A stretch of 64,000 bases of DNA from Marisa cornuarietis (Eukaryota; Mollusca; Gastropoda; Architaenioglossa; Ampullariidae), in contig SMMW01000024.1 in assembly GCA_004794655.1 (NCBI GenBank), positions 1,255,501 through 1,319,500 of the forward strand, given 5' to 3'. Both the position numbers and the translations under genes were made by a program. Positions 11,491-24,760 of this stretch are shown here, piece after piece (within the stretch, counting starts at the first letter, position 1; each line of letters starts with the position of its first letter). The notes under the pieces were generated by a model, which saw nothing but the letters and a program-made list of their open reading frames with translations, had not been told where the DNA came from and searched no databases.

Positions 11491-14230
11491 CACCACACCT
11501 TGTGTGCACCAGCCAGTGGACCTTGCTTACTATTGTTGTGCTCCTTTCAGCTGCTTGACAGTACATCAAAGATTTTACTACTGTTTCATTGTGGCTACAC
11601 AGTGGTGCACATCGTTGTAAAGAGAACAAAACACAAAGACAGTCTTGTCTTTGGGCAGGACAATGTAGGAGCGATTTCAAGACTTTCACTGCTGATGGTC
11701 TTCCTGTCACCTGTTTTCTGGCAGCTGATGGTGAAAATCAGAATTTTATCTGAGTGATTGAAAGACAAAATCAAAAACTGTGAGTGGCATGTCAGCGGAG
11801 TTATTATATTTAAGCAGGAGGCACAGGAAGAAAATGACCTGCTTTGTCATTGTTGAGTACCTGCTGTTAGCAGGAAAGGGACCATTTTATAGGATGTGAT
11901 GCTCAGAAAATATCTTTGATACTGAAGAGTTGAAGAGAGAGGAAGTGTCTATGTGTGCTTAATGATCAAAATATGATCAGTGATATGACACCTCATAGAA
12001 ACCAAAAGACAGAAAAAAGCAAAGATAAAAAGGGAAAATGACTAACAAGCACAATATTTCTTATGTATGAAGACATTCATATTGCCTCCCCTTGGAATTC
12101 ACCACAGTAGTAACAAATGTGCTTTGAGTGCGTGTATGTGTGCATCAGGGGGGCTGTTAATAATGTTAATTATGAAATATTTGGATTATGGACCATTGTG
12201 ACTTTCACCCACCCCTCCCCCCAACATGGTGATGGAGACTCACTGAAGCTATACTAATGCAACAATAATGTTGGAATACTGCATCACCAGAGCAAGTGAC
12301 ATTTTATACAAACAGAGCCAGTGCATAGATTGTGGTAGGTTTTGACATAAGCAAAGTGAGGTTTTTTTAGGGGGATGGTGGGGACCAAGGGTTAAAAAAG
12401 GAAAGTTTATGATGGTTAATCAGCAATAGCTGAATCCACGCCATCCATTATAATATGCTTTTTGGGAAGAACAGACTTTTTGAAGATGCCTGCACTGTTG
12501 GTGAGGGAGTTATGAGTGTGATATTTGTAGCAACATACTAGGGTGTTACATGTTTGATGATGTCATGTTATTCTTGCTAACCCCTAATCTTTGTGGTTGT
12601 GCGATGAACTGCACACCCCAGTGTGATGTGGCACCTTATGAAGATGGCTGCAAACAATCCATGAGCATTTGAAGGACTCAGCCTCTGACCATTTAAGGTC
12701 TTGTACAGAATGTTTTGTATTTCTGTACCTGTTAAAAATGTTGAGGACATTTTATTTGCATTTATTCTGATGCAAATGCCTCTTGCATCATATGGAGATC
12801 TCTCAGGTGTGTTACACAAATTCTGAATAATGGTGTTTGTCACAAATTTGGAATTCCATGACTTGCAATAATATTTATAATTCCAATCTGCTAGTGAAAT
12901 TTATTTTTAAACGTGAAACCACACACACACACACACACACAGAGTGCTTTTGTGTGCATGCTTGTGTGTGTCCTTGTGTAGATGGGTGTATGGCGAGTTT
13001 ATGGTCAAGTCAGATGTTATAAGTTTTGTGATCATTAAAATTTTATTTAACCATCATTAAAAAGAAATTCTTTCAAATTTTAATTCCTATCATTAATGAT
13101 TGTCTTTTTGTCAAGTTTTAATTGTTTGATTCTAACAGATGAAGTGCAAAGTGTGAAGGAGATGATTAGCTGGAGGAGATATTATTATGTAACATGGAAT
13201 AATTTGTTGTGCCAATCAATGTGCAGGATGCTGGTGTTGGACAAAACCTGAAGCACATGGAAGATGTTTTCAAATATTTTCAGATGCTAGGTGGTGCTAA
13301 GATTTAGAGATATTTTAATTGTGTTCTGTTATTTATAATATCATCACTTTAGGGATGAATATGGTAGTGTATTTTGACGATAAACATGATTTGGAGGTAT
13401 TGCTATATACTGATTCTGGAATACCTCTTTTGTGCTTTTTACTTAACTTTGCTTAGCTCAGAACATCCTGAAAAGTACTTTATTTCATCAATACAGTCTT
13501 GTGACCTAATTCTGTTGATGATTTTTAAAATTTTAATGAGACTTGGGCTTTGCTCATCAGTAAATCTGAATAATAAGGCATTAATTTCACCATTAGAAAG
13601 TGCTAGCTTGTGCCTACTTAATGCAAATTTGACTATAATAGGCAGTTACATTTTTAGGTTTCCAGCTTTCTCTTACAATACACACTTTTCTGAAAGGAAA
13701 CCTTACTCTTAATCCTCTTGGTTCAAGATAAAAATATAACATTACAATGACTGGCTTATAACTGAAGATTGCGAAGATGACAGTGGGTGAAGTTTGTTTT
13801 TTATTATTGCTGCTCTGAGATAAACATTAGACCAAGAAACCTAGACATTTTTGTAAAAGAGAAAACTTGAACTTTGCAATAAAAAGTAATGAAAATCACC
13901 TTGCCCGTGCTACCCGGGAAAGCCACAATCGTGGCTCGTCGAACTAAGAGGGTTAAAGGTGAATTGAATATATGAAACTGTCTTCAATTTGTTACCATTT
14001 TGCATGGTTTAGTCTGTTTGCATTTGTGTGTGTGTGTGTGTGGTCATCACCATCAAAAAAGGAAATATGTGCTTCAGTTCTTCTATTACACAAGGTGCAT
14101 CTTGTGGAGGAACTTCCTAACAAGCTTAGTAACAAGGCGGGGTGTCAAATAATTTAACTAACATTTATGAAGATCCATTGACGTCTTTCTAATTTTCAGT
14201 TTGTATGAAATCCACAGCCCATACCAATAA
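11491..14230 (+). other. Probable long 3' UTR of the KIAA0319L-like gene
   Basis: Follows the TAG directly, is AT-rich and has no coding signal. Candidate AATAAA signals lie near 13,878 and 14,225 on the + strand. The end of the transcript cannot be fixed from sequence alone. Confidence 0.45.
13893..13961. repeat. Small imperfect palindromic element with internal hairpin
   Basis: The ends (caccttgccc and gggttaaaggtg) are roughly inverted repeats and the centre forms an 'agccac-aatc-gtggct' hairpin. GC content is well above the flanks. It may be a tiny MITE; no clear target duplication is visible. Confidence 0.4.
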
Positions 14231-17200
14231 ATTCAGTACTTTGATTGTGCTTACTTAAACCAGTTCCCATTTTTTCATTTTTTTTGCATTGAAGTCAGTA
14301 AATAATATTGCTTGATTTGTCTCTTGAATTACTGTGTTTTAAAAGCATGTTATAAGATTGATAAAGTATAAAGTCTATTTTTTCACATTGCTATGTAACA
14401 GGTAATGTGTCTTTTGATGTGTACATTGGGGCTATTTGATGTGTACATTTTTTGGTAATTTTTCTTCATCTTTCTTGTGTAGATTGCCAACCATTATCAT
14501 TCTGTGTTAATTGAAATGTTCTTTTGTTTGTTCATCTGCAATATGTACAGAAAACAATAGCCAAAAGTAATCATTGTAGCATCTTTTTTAAAACATTCTT
14601 TTTTCTCCCTATAAATGTGTTTCTCATTTATTCATTCATTCCTGTACACACATGCATACACACACAGATTTGTATTTGAAGTACAGTTTGTGCAGTATAT
14701 CGTATTTAAATCCATAAAATATAACTAATGCCAAAAATTTGCGTAACAGAAATGTTGTTTTTTTTTAACAAATTACGCGATCCAAAGCAACTGCCATGTT
14801 TTAGCTTTAGCTGCTAGCATGATATAAAACTCAAGCAACCAACCAGCCCTGTGATCCAGACCAGGTGTAAGCATTTCATTCTTACCCTTGAAAGGTACAC
14901 CTAATGTTTATTTCATGAGAACCTTTGAACTTGTGAAGCATTTGTTAGCTAAACATTCCAGTTTGATGCGTTCAAAGAAACAAATCCCCTATTGAATGTC
15001 TGTGGCAGTTCTTGGAAAATATGTTTTCTTCCCACTTGGTTAGTAGTTTGTCTTCATCTGACTTTTCCCTGTCCTCCCTTTCCTTCACCTCAGTATTTTT
15101 TTTATTTGTTTATTTTTTTTTTTTACTCTGTCCTGCTAGGGGAGAGTTGAGAATGTGAATAATACAAATAATGACAATAGCTATTTATCCAAAGTATTGA
15201 TATTTACAGATGTATGTTTTGAGCTCTTGTATAAATAACACTACAATGTTGCATATTTCATTTGAATTTTTCTTAAAGAGTTCTTAAAAGAGACTCTCTA
15301 ACCCTAAGTAAGTTTTTCAAACATAAAGGGAGAGGAACTAATATTTTTTAGCTTGCTGAGGAAGAGCTAGTTGAAGATTTATTGAGAGTGGCAAAATCAA
15401 AGAAAGATGTTTGCACAGATTGTTGAAATGTGTTTTTAACGCTAGAACGTTCTGGTGACCTTTCTAGAATTATTTTTCTAGTAGAGAATAGAAATTTTCA
15501 GTGCAATTCATGGCAGCTCTGTAACCTTGAAAATCAGAGTATATTAAGAAGGAAGTTACTTGGCTTGGCTGATACATTAGTAGCAGAGCAGTTCATCTGT
15601 TAACTTATGCACACGACCTTCATCTTGAATTGTTTCAACATACCTGTCATATATTAGAAAGAAAAGAATTTTTAATTTTTGCTTGGGTTTCTAGAGTTTC
15701 ATTTTTTCATTTTTAATCTCATCTAAAAAAAAATTCAGTTTGTGGGAAGAGGATGAATTGCTTTTCAATTTTGACTTAAAATCCAGCAGTGCTTGCTGCT
15801 TACATTTTAGAAACAATATTTGTAATGCGTGCAGTATTCCAGTTCTGCTGTAGACATGAGTGCAAAATAATATTTTAATGTCTGCAGTGTTCCAACACTG
15901 TTCTTGTGTGTGTGTGTGTGCGCGCGCATGCATGCATGCAGTTACATGCATGTGCAGATCTGTTTAAGCCTGAATGTAAAATCTTTTATGACCACAAAAT
16001 ACAGGGTCAGGGAGTTGCATATGGCTTTGTTTTTTATATTAATGTTTTTCTCTGGGGAGAACAAAATTGATGAAAATAATTTTTAAGGCTAGGTTCTCTT
16101 CAGTCCTCTTTCTCGTTCTTATGTTTTTTTTCTTATATTCCCCCCCCCCCAAATACATACATATGCATACACACATACTGTCTTCCTCTCTCTTTTTCTC
16201 TCTCTCACACCACACACACGCTCACTTATTCACTCACTCTTTCACTCAAAAGTTTATTAGCTATTGAAGGGGGTAACACAAAAGTAGGAAAATGTTATGT
16301 CTTTCAGTGTGTGTGTTTAGAAGTGTGCATGTGACTGATAGTCAGGCTAAATAATGTTTTAGCTGGCCCAGTCGCTAATAACAGTTCATTGTCAACCCCA
16401 GTTGCTTTTATACATGCCAGAACTTGGGATCCACTTACTGGACTGCTTGGTAGAGAAGTAGTCGGTGCCAGACTTTTCCTGTCAACTGTTGCTGTTTACA
16501 TATTTATACTGGTGACAAATACAGGTTCATTTGATTACAAAAATTATTTAACGTGTTTGTGTGTGCATGTGGTTGTGCCAACACGGTAGATTTCTGTACT
16601 TGCATACCTAAACAAATGATGTGTTAAACACTAGCTATTCAGATGCAAGACAATAAAAAAAAACAGGTTTCAAATGTTTTTAATTGTTATCCAGAGATAC
16701 TACCTGCATTTCATTTTATCACAGCACAGGTGCACACATCAGTTTGGATGGGGATTGTGTAATCAGAGAGAAACAAAGCCTGTTTTTTTCACATCATTTC
16801 TGACTGGAGACTGAGATCCCTTCAGCTTATTACAACATGCTTTCACATGTGTCACAGGGGTGTTGTTTTAAAAAAAATAATAATTATCTTGATTATTTGT
16901 TCTTTGTGGAAAAGCCATAATAAGCTTGCTCCACATGCATGATGGAATTCCAAAAATCAAAATATCTTTAGTTGCTGACACTTGAATGAATGATGACAGG
17001 TCATTAAAGTATGGTTAATGGAAAAACTTTCAGGTTCATAAACTTAACTTTGCTATTTGTTCGATTTGTGTATTTTAACCCTGCAGTTCGAGATGAACTA
17101 CAAAATTTAAGGTTAAAAGTATTACAGGCTATATTACAAGCACACTAATTGGTTTTCCAACAACATTCTGTACCTTCTCATTGTCAAATTTGTCCTAAGA

Positions 17201-17245
17201 CCTTGTATTCATTTTCATAGCAGCACCCCCACTGATATCTTTCCA
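14231..17245. other. Intergenic, no gene seen
   Basis: AT-rich, with poly-T/poly-A stretches, (TG)n-(CG)n at 15,905-15,928, and CA/CT-rich patches at 16,141-16,220. A small inverted pair (ttttaaccct ... aaggttaaaa) sits at about 17,073-17,118. No ORF has coding character. Confidence 0.6.
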
Positions 17246-17249
17246 CGGT

Positions 17250-17881
17250 AGCCAGTCGATTCGACTAGGGTCAGTTCAACTAAGGTCAGTTCGACTGAGT
17301 CGTTTCGTCTAACGGTCAAGTTGTCTATAGGACGCATGAAATGCTATAGGACGCGGGCCGCTTCATGACAGCCTTCCTCCTCGCAACTCTCACTTCAACT
17401 TTCGTTATAAGGTGCATCTACAGCGCCGATCCCGCACTGTCTGACCAATGCCTTCTCAGTTAAGTGGGTCAGCGGCTGCGTAACTCGGGTGTTCAGTTGC
17501 GCCTGGGAATCGCGGGCGCTTACATAAGGGGAACCGCCGCCATCGCTTCAGGGCTACACCAGTCTATTTAGTACCGGAGACTAGCGTTTGTTTTCATTCT
17601 GACCAAATGGAAGCCGGTGCTGTGTGCGCGTCAATTTTTACACTGAGGGGCGGTTGGATACGTCGCCGGCATCAGGCGTTTGAGTGCTTGTTGAGTCTGT
17701 GTGGTTAAGAGCGTGCATGCCAGAGATAGATTTAAATCGTTTATTAACATTCAAATCAGTTCAATTTTTCTCCATTTCATGCGTCCTATAGCATTTCATG
17801 TGTCCTATAGATCTCTACCGTTAGACGAAACGACTTAGTCGAACCGACCTTAGTCGAACTGACCCTAGTCGAAACGACCGG
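17250..17881. mobile_element. Inverted-repeat DNA element (~630 bp) with repeat-built arms
   Basis: Arms of about 105-110 bp (17250-17354 and 17772-17881) are inverted copies. Each has four ~15-bp units of the form GGTCGTTTCGACTA / GGGTCAGTTCGACTA and so on, then TCGTCTAACGGT and two copies of an 'ATGAAATGCTATAGGAC' phrase. The interior is GC-rich and has no long ORF. It looks like a non-autonomous foldback-type DNA transposon; I see no certain target duplication and cannot name the superfamily. Confidence 0.75.
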
Positions 17882-18166
17882 GAACCCTCTCCACGACCTT
17901 CATTGGGCCCATTCATTTCCTTCTTTCAGAGGACAGCCTTGGCTGGAACTTGTTTATGATGGTAAAGGGTCCGTGCACTACATGGGACCACAGCAGTGAC
18001 CTGCTAAGGATCAGTGCTCAGGTGGAGACACCCACAAAGGCGCAAAAAAAATCACCAAAGTCGCTAAAAGCTCAGATTTAAAATGATGCAGGAACACAGC
18101 AGACTTATTTGCTTGAATTTAGCGAGGTGAAGAATCAGAAAAAATACAGGACATTATTAATAAATA

Positions 18167-18172
18167 TTTATT
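18167..18172 (-). terminator. Candidate polyadenylation signal of otopetrin A
   Basis: AATAAA on the - strand, about 560 bp downstream of the otopetrin A stop, in an AT-rich stretch. Other signals could be used. Confidence 0.35.
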
Positions 18173-18728
18173 AACATTAACAGTGGCAAGACTGACTGTC
18201 GAGGTGTTTTACGGTAAATCTCGGAAACTTACGATATATCACGTTTTGGAAGGTACTTAATGCAGAAGTGTGCAGCATTCAATGTGGGCTAATAGGAGGA
18301 TGTGAATGTTAACCATGATTGATGAAAGTTAAAAAGAATCAGCGTGGGTATATAGGGACAAGGAAATTTCTACAAAGACAAAATGCTAAGCACACTCTCA
18401 CCCATACATGCTGAAGAAACATTACATATACATCGTGCATACAGCCACACATTTACCACAGCTGGTAAGAAACAGCTACTGAAAAACCAACTAGATAGTC
18501 TCACTTACACAACTAGTTGTTATGACGAAACTTAAAATGTGACGGCTACATACTACAGCTGGCCCCACACTTCTGCTTCTAAGTTCACGTGCTAAGTGTA
18601 GGTCTTTCCGAAAACACACTAGTACCCGGCACCTCATTCCGTTCCACTCCAACCCTCAGTCCCAACGCCGACCCACGTCAGGTCACTGCCACCTTCCTTA
18701 ACCCGTAGACGGCCCTAAAACCAGTCCA

Positions 18729-19513
18729 TCAGTGTCCGTGCTTCCTCCTTTTCCAGGCGTTCTTCCAGATGTTGGACAGGCAGACGGTAGAGTGGAACCG
18801 GTAATAGATGCCCAGCGGCACGGAGATGTGGCTGAAGATGGACCAGGCGCTAGACCCGTAGAAGAGCACCTGCAGGGGGTTGTGCTCAGGTTTTTGCGTC
18901 TCGAAGGTGTTGATGATCCACATCGCAAAGTTGCTCAGCAACAGGAAGGTGACGTATTCTCGTCCGGGCTTCTTGCGCTCCTGACGGGAGTCGGCCGCCG
19001 ACATGCGGTCCCCAGCCAACATGAAGATGGTCTGCAGAGTAGACTGCAGGATCATGGTAAAGTTTGACACGATGGTCAGCGCTGCCTCCGGGCCTGGAAC
19101 GTTCAAGAAGGCGGCAATGAGGCTAAAGATGTTGAAGGCTAAGAGGCCGGTGTAGCCGAGCAGGATGAGGATCTCCTCCATGTCGGACTCATGGTTGCTG
19201 TGAAATTGCAGGTGTCGCATGCGCGCACAGGCCAGCACGATGGCCGCTGTCGTCAGGATGTAGATGATCGTCTCTGACAAGTGTGTCAGTAGCAGCGCTG
19301 AGTGCTTGAGGCCGGGCTGGCTGACCATGACATAGAAGGCAATGATGGCGATGACGGCGGCAACGGTGAGCAGGATGCCCAGAAAGAGGCCACGCGAGGA
19401 TCCCGAGCAGTCCACGCTCATCCTCTGGTGCTTCAGCTGCTCTTCCTCCTCCATCTCCTCCGTTGCTGGGCGCTTTTTGATGCCAACGTTGTTCCACATA
19501 ACGTAAAGAATGC
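18729..19513 (-). CDS. OTOP: Otopetrin A C-terminal exon, TM7-TM12 (785 nt, intronless)
   Basis: The acceptor is at 19514-19516 (cag). The exon begins ILYVMWNNVG, has the linker motif HQRMSVDCS before TM7, and ends FYGSSAWSIF, SVPLGIYYRFHS, then a basic tail (KNAWKRRKHGH) and TGA at 18729-18731. The whole second half-domain is in one exon, whereas paralogue B splits it with two introns. Confidence 0.93.
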
Positions 19514-19557
19514 CTGAAAGACGTCATCGAAAAATACAAGAGCGGTTTTTAACGATT

Positions 19558-19632
<75 letters not shown>

Positions 19633-22600
19633 CATAATCCTGATCAAAAAGAAAAAATCAAAATTGAACGAGACCGAGGCTTGATACCTCGTGCCAGTAT
19701 ACTGTGCGAATGGTGCGCGTGTACCTACCGGCACACATGATACTGTACTCGATAGTGCACGGATACAGGTAGGGTCCGGCGGCCTCCACAGCCTTGCCCA
19801 TCATATTGCTCCACTGACACTTAAACTCCGACATCAGCATCCCGTCCCCGCCCGCCTCCGCTCCACCAGCTGCTGGAAAAAGTAGCGTCACCAAGTTACG
19901 ATCGAACTCTACTTTATGTTCTCGCCTCCACTTCTAGTCTTAGCAGTAGCATGAAATATTTAGCAATGTTAATCGCTAGTAAATCGTTGAAAATTTATAC
20001 TTCCTCTTGCCACATCACTTTTCAAACTATTCATATACGATTAATGAGCCCTCAAATACTTTTTTAACTCTGAAAAGAATATGCACCAAAACTGTCCCAC
20101 GAGATAAAGGAACTCGTTAAGCCCATACACCCACAAGAAAGAGCACTATTTCCTCCTAAAACAAGGGTGAGGTAAAGTTATAAACACTGTAACATGAATT
20201 AAGATTGCAATATGAAGTCCAACGTACCAACAATTTATAATTACAGAACCCCGCAACGATTCCAGTAACCTGAGATATGGCTATTTCTCAGTCCCAGTAC
20301 TCTGGTGGTATCTACCTGCATGCAGCTTCCTTCCCACTGCCATGATCTTATCGGGTATGGCGCTGGTGCTGAAGTTGGCGAGTGCCGAATCACCGTGGTC
20401 GCTGGCGTGGTCGTCTTGGCTATCGTGGCTGTCGTGACTGCCGTGATCGTCATGGTGACCGTGCGCGTGGATCTCATGCAGCGTCTCGACGACAATGGAG
20501 CGAAACCACACGCAGAGGTTTGTGCTGGCCATGTGCATCAGACCGAATCGGGCCACCTTCTTGTAGCGATGCACACACATCTTTCACAAAAACCAAGGTC
20601 GTGGTGTCAGTGAACAAGATGACGATTATGAAAAAATTATAACAATAACAATACAACTTTATTTGTCCCAGAGTGCATTTATACAGCTCGTAAGTACAGC
20701 TAATCAACGACACTCCCACAGCCTGCACCAAAACCACCATCGCACCCTCACCTCTACCACACAGATCAGCACCAACCAGACCCACGACCATCATAATTCA
20801 TCGCACACGCCAGCATTCGAAAGATTTATGGGTAAAACTACAAAGGACATCTTCCTACTAGTCAAATAATACTGATGATATTAACAATACAACTGACAAT
20901 TTGGTCCAGCGGATATGACTGCTGTGGTATTGTATTTTTGTTGTGCTTCCATATAGAGCTGCCTCTAATTGCCCTCTGGCATAAATAAATATCTTAACGG
21001 CAATTATCATCATCATCATCGTCGTCGGCGGCGGCGGCGGCGGCGGCTTTTTAGCATAAAAGAATATGTAGAAGATAATATCAGTGAATTCGAGTTATCG
21101 ACGGAGATTTTCGTAATTGCATCAATTTGTCTTGTTAAACAGTACAAGTATAAATTTCAGCATCGAAATGAAGTAATGCATGAAAAGCAAGCACTGATTC
21201 CCAACCCTCACTTAATCGCGGAACTAGAGATGCTCAATCATGGGTTTGAAGTTAAGTTGCAGGAATGTAGCGGTGTTTGTGGGATTCATAATCCTCGGGG
21301 GCAGCAGCCTTACATTTCAACATAACTCGTAGACGTAGAGGATCGCACAATGCGCATCACCGAAAGTGGTTTCGTTGTTGAGGTAACTGCAGCTGTTTCT
21401 TCGCATATGGCGGCAACTATTCTAGCGATCTTTTGCCTACACGCTGAGCGAAATGTTGCTCTCATGTTTGTACTTCAAGGTCTCTCTCAGAGTTCTTGAA
21501 GACGTGGAAATAAGCCCTACCTTGGAGTTCATGAAAACGGAGTAAAAATCACTACCTTGGAATTCATGAAGACGAAGTAGAGCTGCGAGAAGGTGAAAAT
21601 GAGGTGCAGCAAGGGCTTAACGGCCAGGATGGGGTCGCCGCATCCTTCCTTACCGGACACTTCAAAGAACTTGCCGAATTCTAGACCACTGTGGATCATG
21701 CTGCCGATGCCAAAGCCTATTAACGAAAATAACAGATTGACAAATTTGCAAATTGACACAGTTGAAAATGTATCGCAATGGACCTGTTGGTTAGCTGTTG
21801 TTGTTGTTGTTTAAACCCGGGTCAGCAGCAAAGGGCATATAATGGCGAGAAATCTGAGCAAGTAATACCAGTCAAATACAAAAGAATAGGGATCAAGCAA
21901 AAAATACAACAAAAAATCCTAGATGAAGAGACAAAAGGTTATTTGAAATCACTATATATCTCATAGGCAATCATCCACATGCTGTCAGATGATTTATGTT
22001 TTATATTTTATGCGCTCTTCGTCACGCAGACACCAAAAATGACCAAAGGCATTTTTTTCCATTATGAGGAGTGGATTGCAGAGTGGTTAAAACAATTGTT
22101 GTCATAGATTGGACCAAGCGTCGGAGATATATATTACGGGAGGGGGGGGGAATGAGAGACAACTAACCGATATTATGGCGAAAAATTAGAGAAATACTGT
22201 GTAGATAAAGCAGTGTTATGTTCTGAGAACATGCGTGAAAGAAAAGAAAAGAAAAGAAAAACACTTACCCAAAACGCCCAGTCTGAGGTAAAAAGTTCCA
22301 GTGTGGTGGTTTGTCTCGTCAAGAGACACCATCCTTTTTCGATACTTCGTGGCTTTGTCGGAGTCTCCTCTGGCCCACGAACGCGCCCAAGCTTTGGTGA
22401 ACGAAAGAGAGCGAGAGAGGGTCCGGGTTAGAAACTCCGTCTTCAGGCGGTTCCGTCTCAGCAAGTAGATGTACACATAGGCCAGAAAGATGACGCTGAC
22501 GACGTACAGGTAGATGTAGAAAGCCTGTCAAGTTGAAAAATTTAGTTTGCAAAAACGGAACAATGCAAGCTTGTTTTCATAAGGTTGTAGGAAAGTACAT

Positions 22601-24729
22601 TTTAAGACAGCAGACGATCGATTCCTAGATATTTATAAGCCGTAAGGTCTGATTGGTTAGAGCTCAAACTTTCGCACATGCGCATCAGTCCTTACTTCCT
22701 CTATTCTGATCGTCTGCGCTGATAGCCCTAAAGTTGATAAAAGCAGCGTTTAAGAAAGCAATAATTAGATTTAAAATACCCTGTGCTCCAGAAGTGGAAA
22801 CTGCAAGCGAATGTAAAGAATGTGCAGCTACTTTTCACTGCCAACAGATGAGACTATTGCTGGTAAGTGCTAGAATCCGGCAAATCTGAAAAGGCCGTCC
22901 TCTCTTTGATGAAAACACACACACACACACAGTGAGAGAGAAAGAGAGAAGGTTTACAATAAATAATAATTTCAGGACCTCGAAGGCAGAGATATATAGA
23001 TCTGCGATGTAATTTAAGAGCTTATGCTGTTATATTAATATATTGTTAGTATTTTTAATTACACGGATAGTTGCGACTTACTCAAACTTTTTGAAAAATA
23101 TTGACATGTTTTAACAGGTTAAAGTGATATATATATATATCGTGTAACATTTAAGCTTTCAGAAAGAGGCTGTAGATATACCTCAAATACTGAATTGTGA
23201 TAGCTTTTCACGAATATTTCTGTGAGTGGAATGACTGCTCCGAGCACCACGATGAGAATTCCATACAGCCCGGACAGGATCAGAAAGAAGCTGTCCCTGT
23301 ACATGAAAAGCACTTTAGTATTTCTTCAATCTGGTGTCAAAACATGTGACAGATGTCCATGATTTAGTTCTCTCGCTAGATGCATTTGATCACAAAATGT
23401 TTGCTATGGCAACGTGTTTTAACATGACTGAGTACATGTTCTCAATCAGAAAAGCGGTTCTTCGGGGGTGGGGGTGGGGAGGGAAGATTAAGGAGAGGTC
23501 AAAGGCTTTTTTTTAACTGAGGGGACTACGCGACTTCCTTGTGTATATACATATGAAGATTATTATATTTTGTTGTGCATATTAGGTGGAGTAGCAGCCT
23601 GTGTATTCCCTATCATTAAGACTCCTTTATACCCTTCCTCTGTCCTTACAACAGTTATATCCACATCCCAAAGCGATCTTTCTATACCTACTAGACTGTT
23701 GCTGGTGTGTAATCTCCGGATACTATTTTTTGATTAGGTTTTCAGGCGGTATTATAAACACTGATTATTTCTAAACCCTTGTCGAGGCTTGCCTAGAAAA
23801 TGTTTAGGTGGACTTCCTTCTGTTCCACATTATACCCATCAGCTCATCGCCTTTCCCCCAAAACACTGTATCCTGACCATTACCAAAGTGTCATAACGTC
23901 GAGACACGCTGTCGCCCTAAATTTTGTTCATTGTGGTGTCTTCATTGTGGATTAGGATAAAACTGGTCAAACATAAAGTAAAAGCTCCTGAGAAACGCAA
24001 GAGTTATCAATGGATCAAAATCTAGACATACAAGGAGAGGTGGTAGGATGAACAAGGGGCATGATGGAAAAGGAGTGTATGGGAGAAAAAATATAGAAAT
24101 CATTACACTGGCAGGACTCACAAGAGGGCAGCATTCTTATTTTTATCATTGTGACGCATTGCGACTCCATGACCATCATGTCCACCATGATCTTCGTGTC
24201 CGCCATGGACTTCGTGTCCGCCATTACTGCCAGGTCTGCCATTGTCCTCGTGTCCACCATGATCGTCATGAGTGCTATGATCAACCAGCTCAGTCTGTGG
24301 ATTGTCCGTTTTTTCTGTATACAAAATTAACGCAATAATTTGATATCATTAAAAGGCATAGTATGATAAGCAAGTAAAGAAGTTACAGCAACTTATAAGC
24401 CTACACCTTAGAAGAGTCAGCGACACTGGAGAGGTAGAGAAAGAGAGAGTCTTGAAGAAAAAAAGCAGTGGAAGGAAAGACGATGACGAGAAAATCTCAG
24501 AAGAAACCATGATAAGAGACTATTAGAAGGAGGAACATCGAAAAACTAGCAATAAGTTCCTGTTGTAATCGGATAACTGCACTAGCTGAACATGAAGCAC
24601 AAAACTCTAAAACAAGCACAATCGCTGGGCTTGAAGCTACAGCTTTATAGTGATACTGGAAGTAGGAATTATAAGGTCTCTCTCTCTCTTTTCCAAACAC
24701 ACACAGGCACGCACTCACGCACCCCCCTT

Positions 24730-24760
<31 letters not shown>

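Noticed and set aside
18732..19067. + strand open frame over the otopetrin A C-terminal exon
   Set aside because: Antisense of a conserved coding exon; no homology or splice borders of its own.
20305..20642. + strand open frames over the His-rich loop
   Set aside because: Antisense of the His codons; the - strand frame matches otopetrin TM5.
24048..24338. + strand His-rich frame (HDHHVHHD type)
   Set aside because: Repetitive antisense of the pre-TM1 exon; the - strand frame fits splice phases on both sides.
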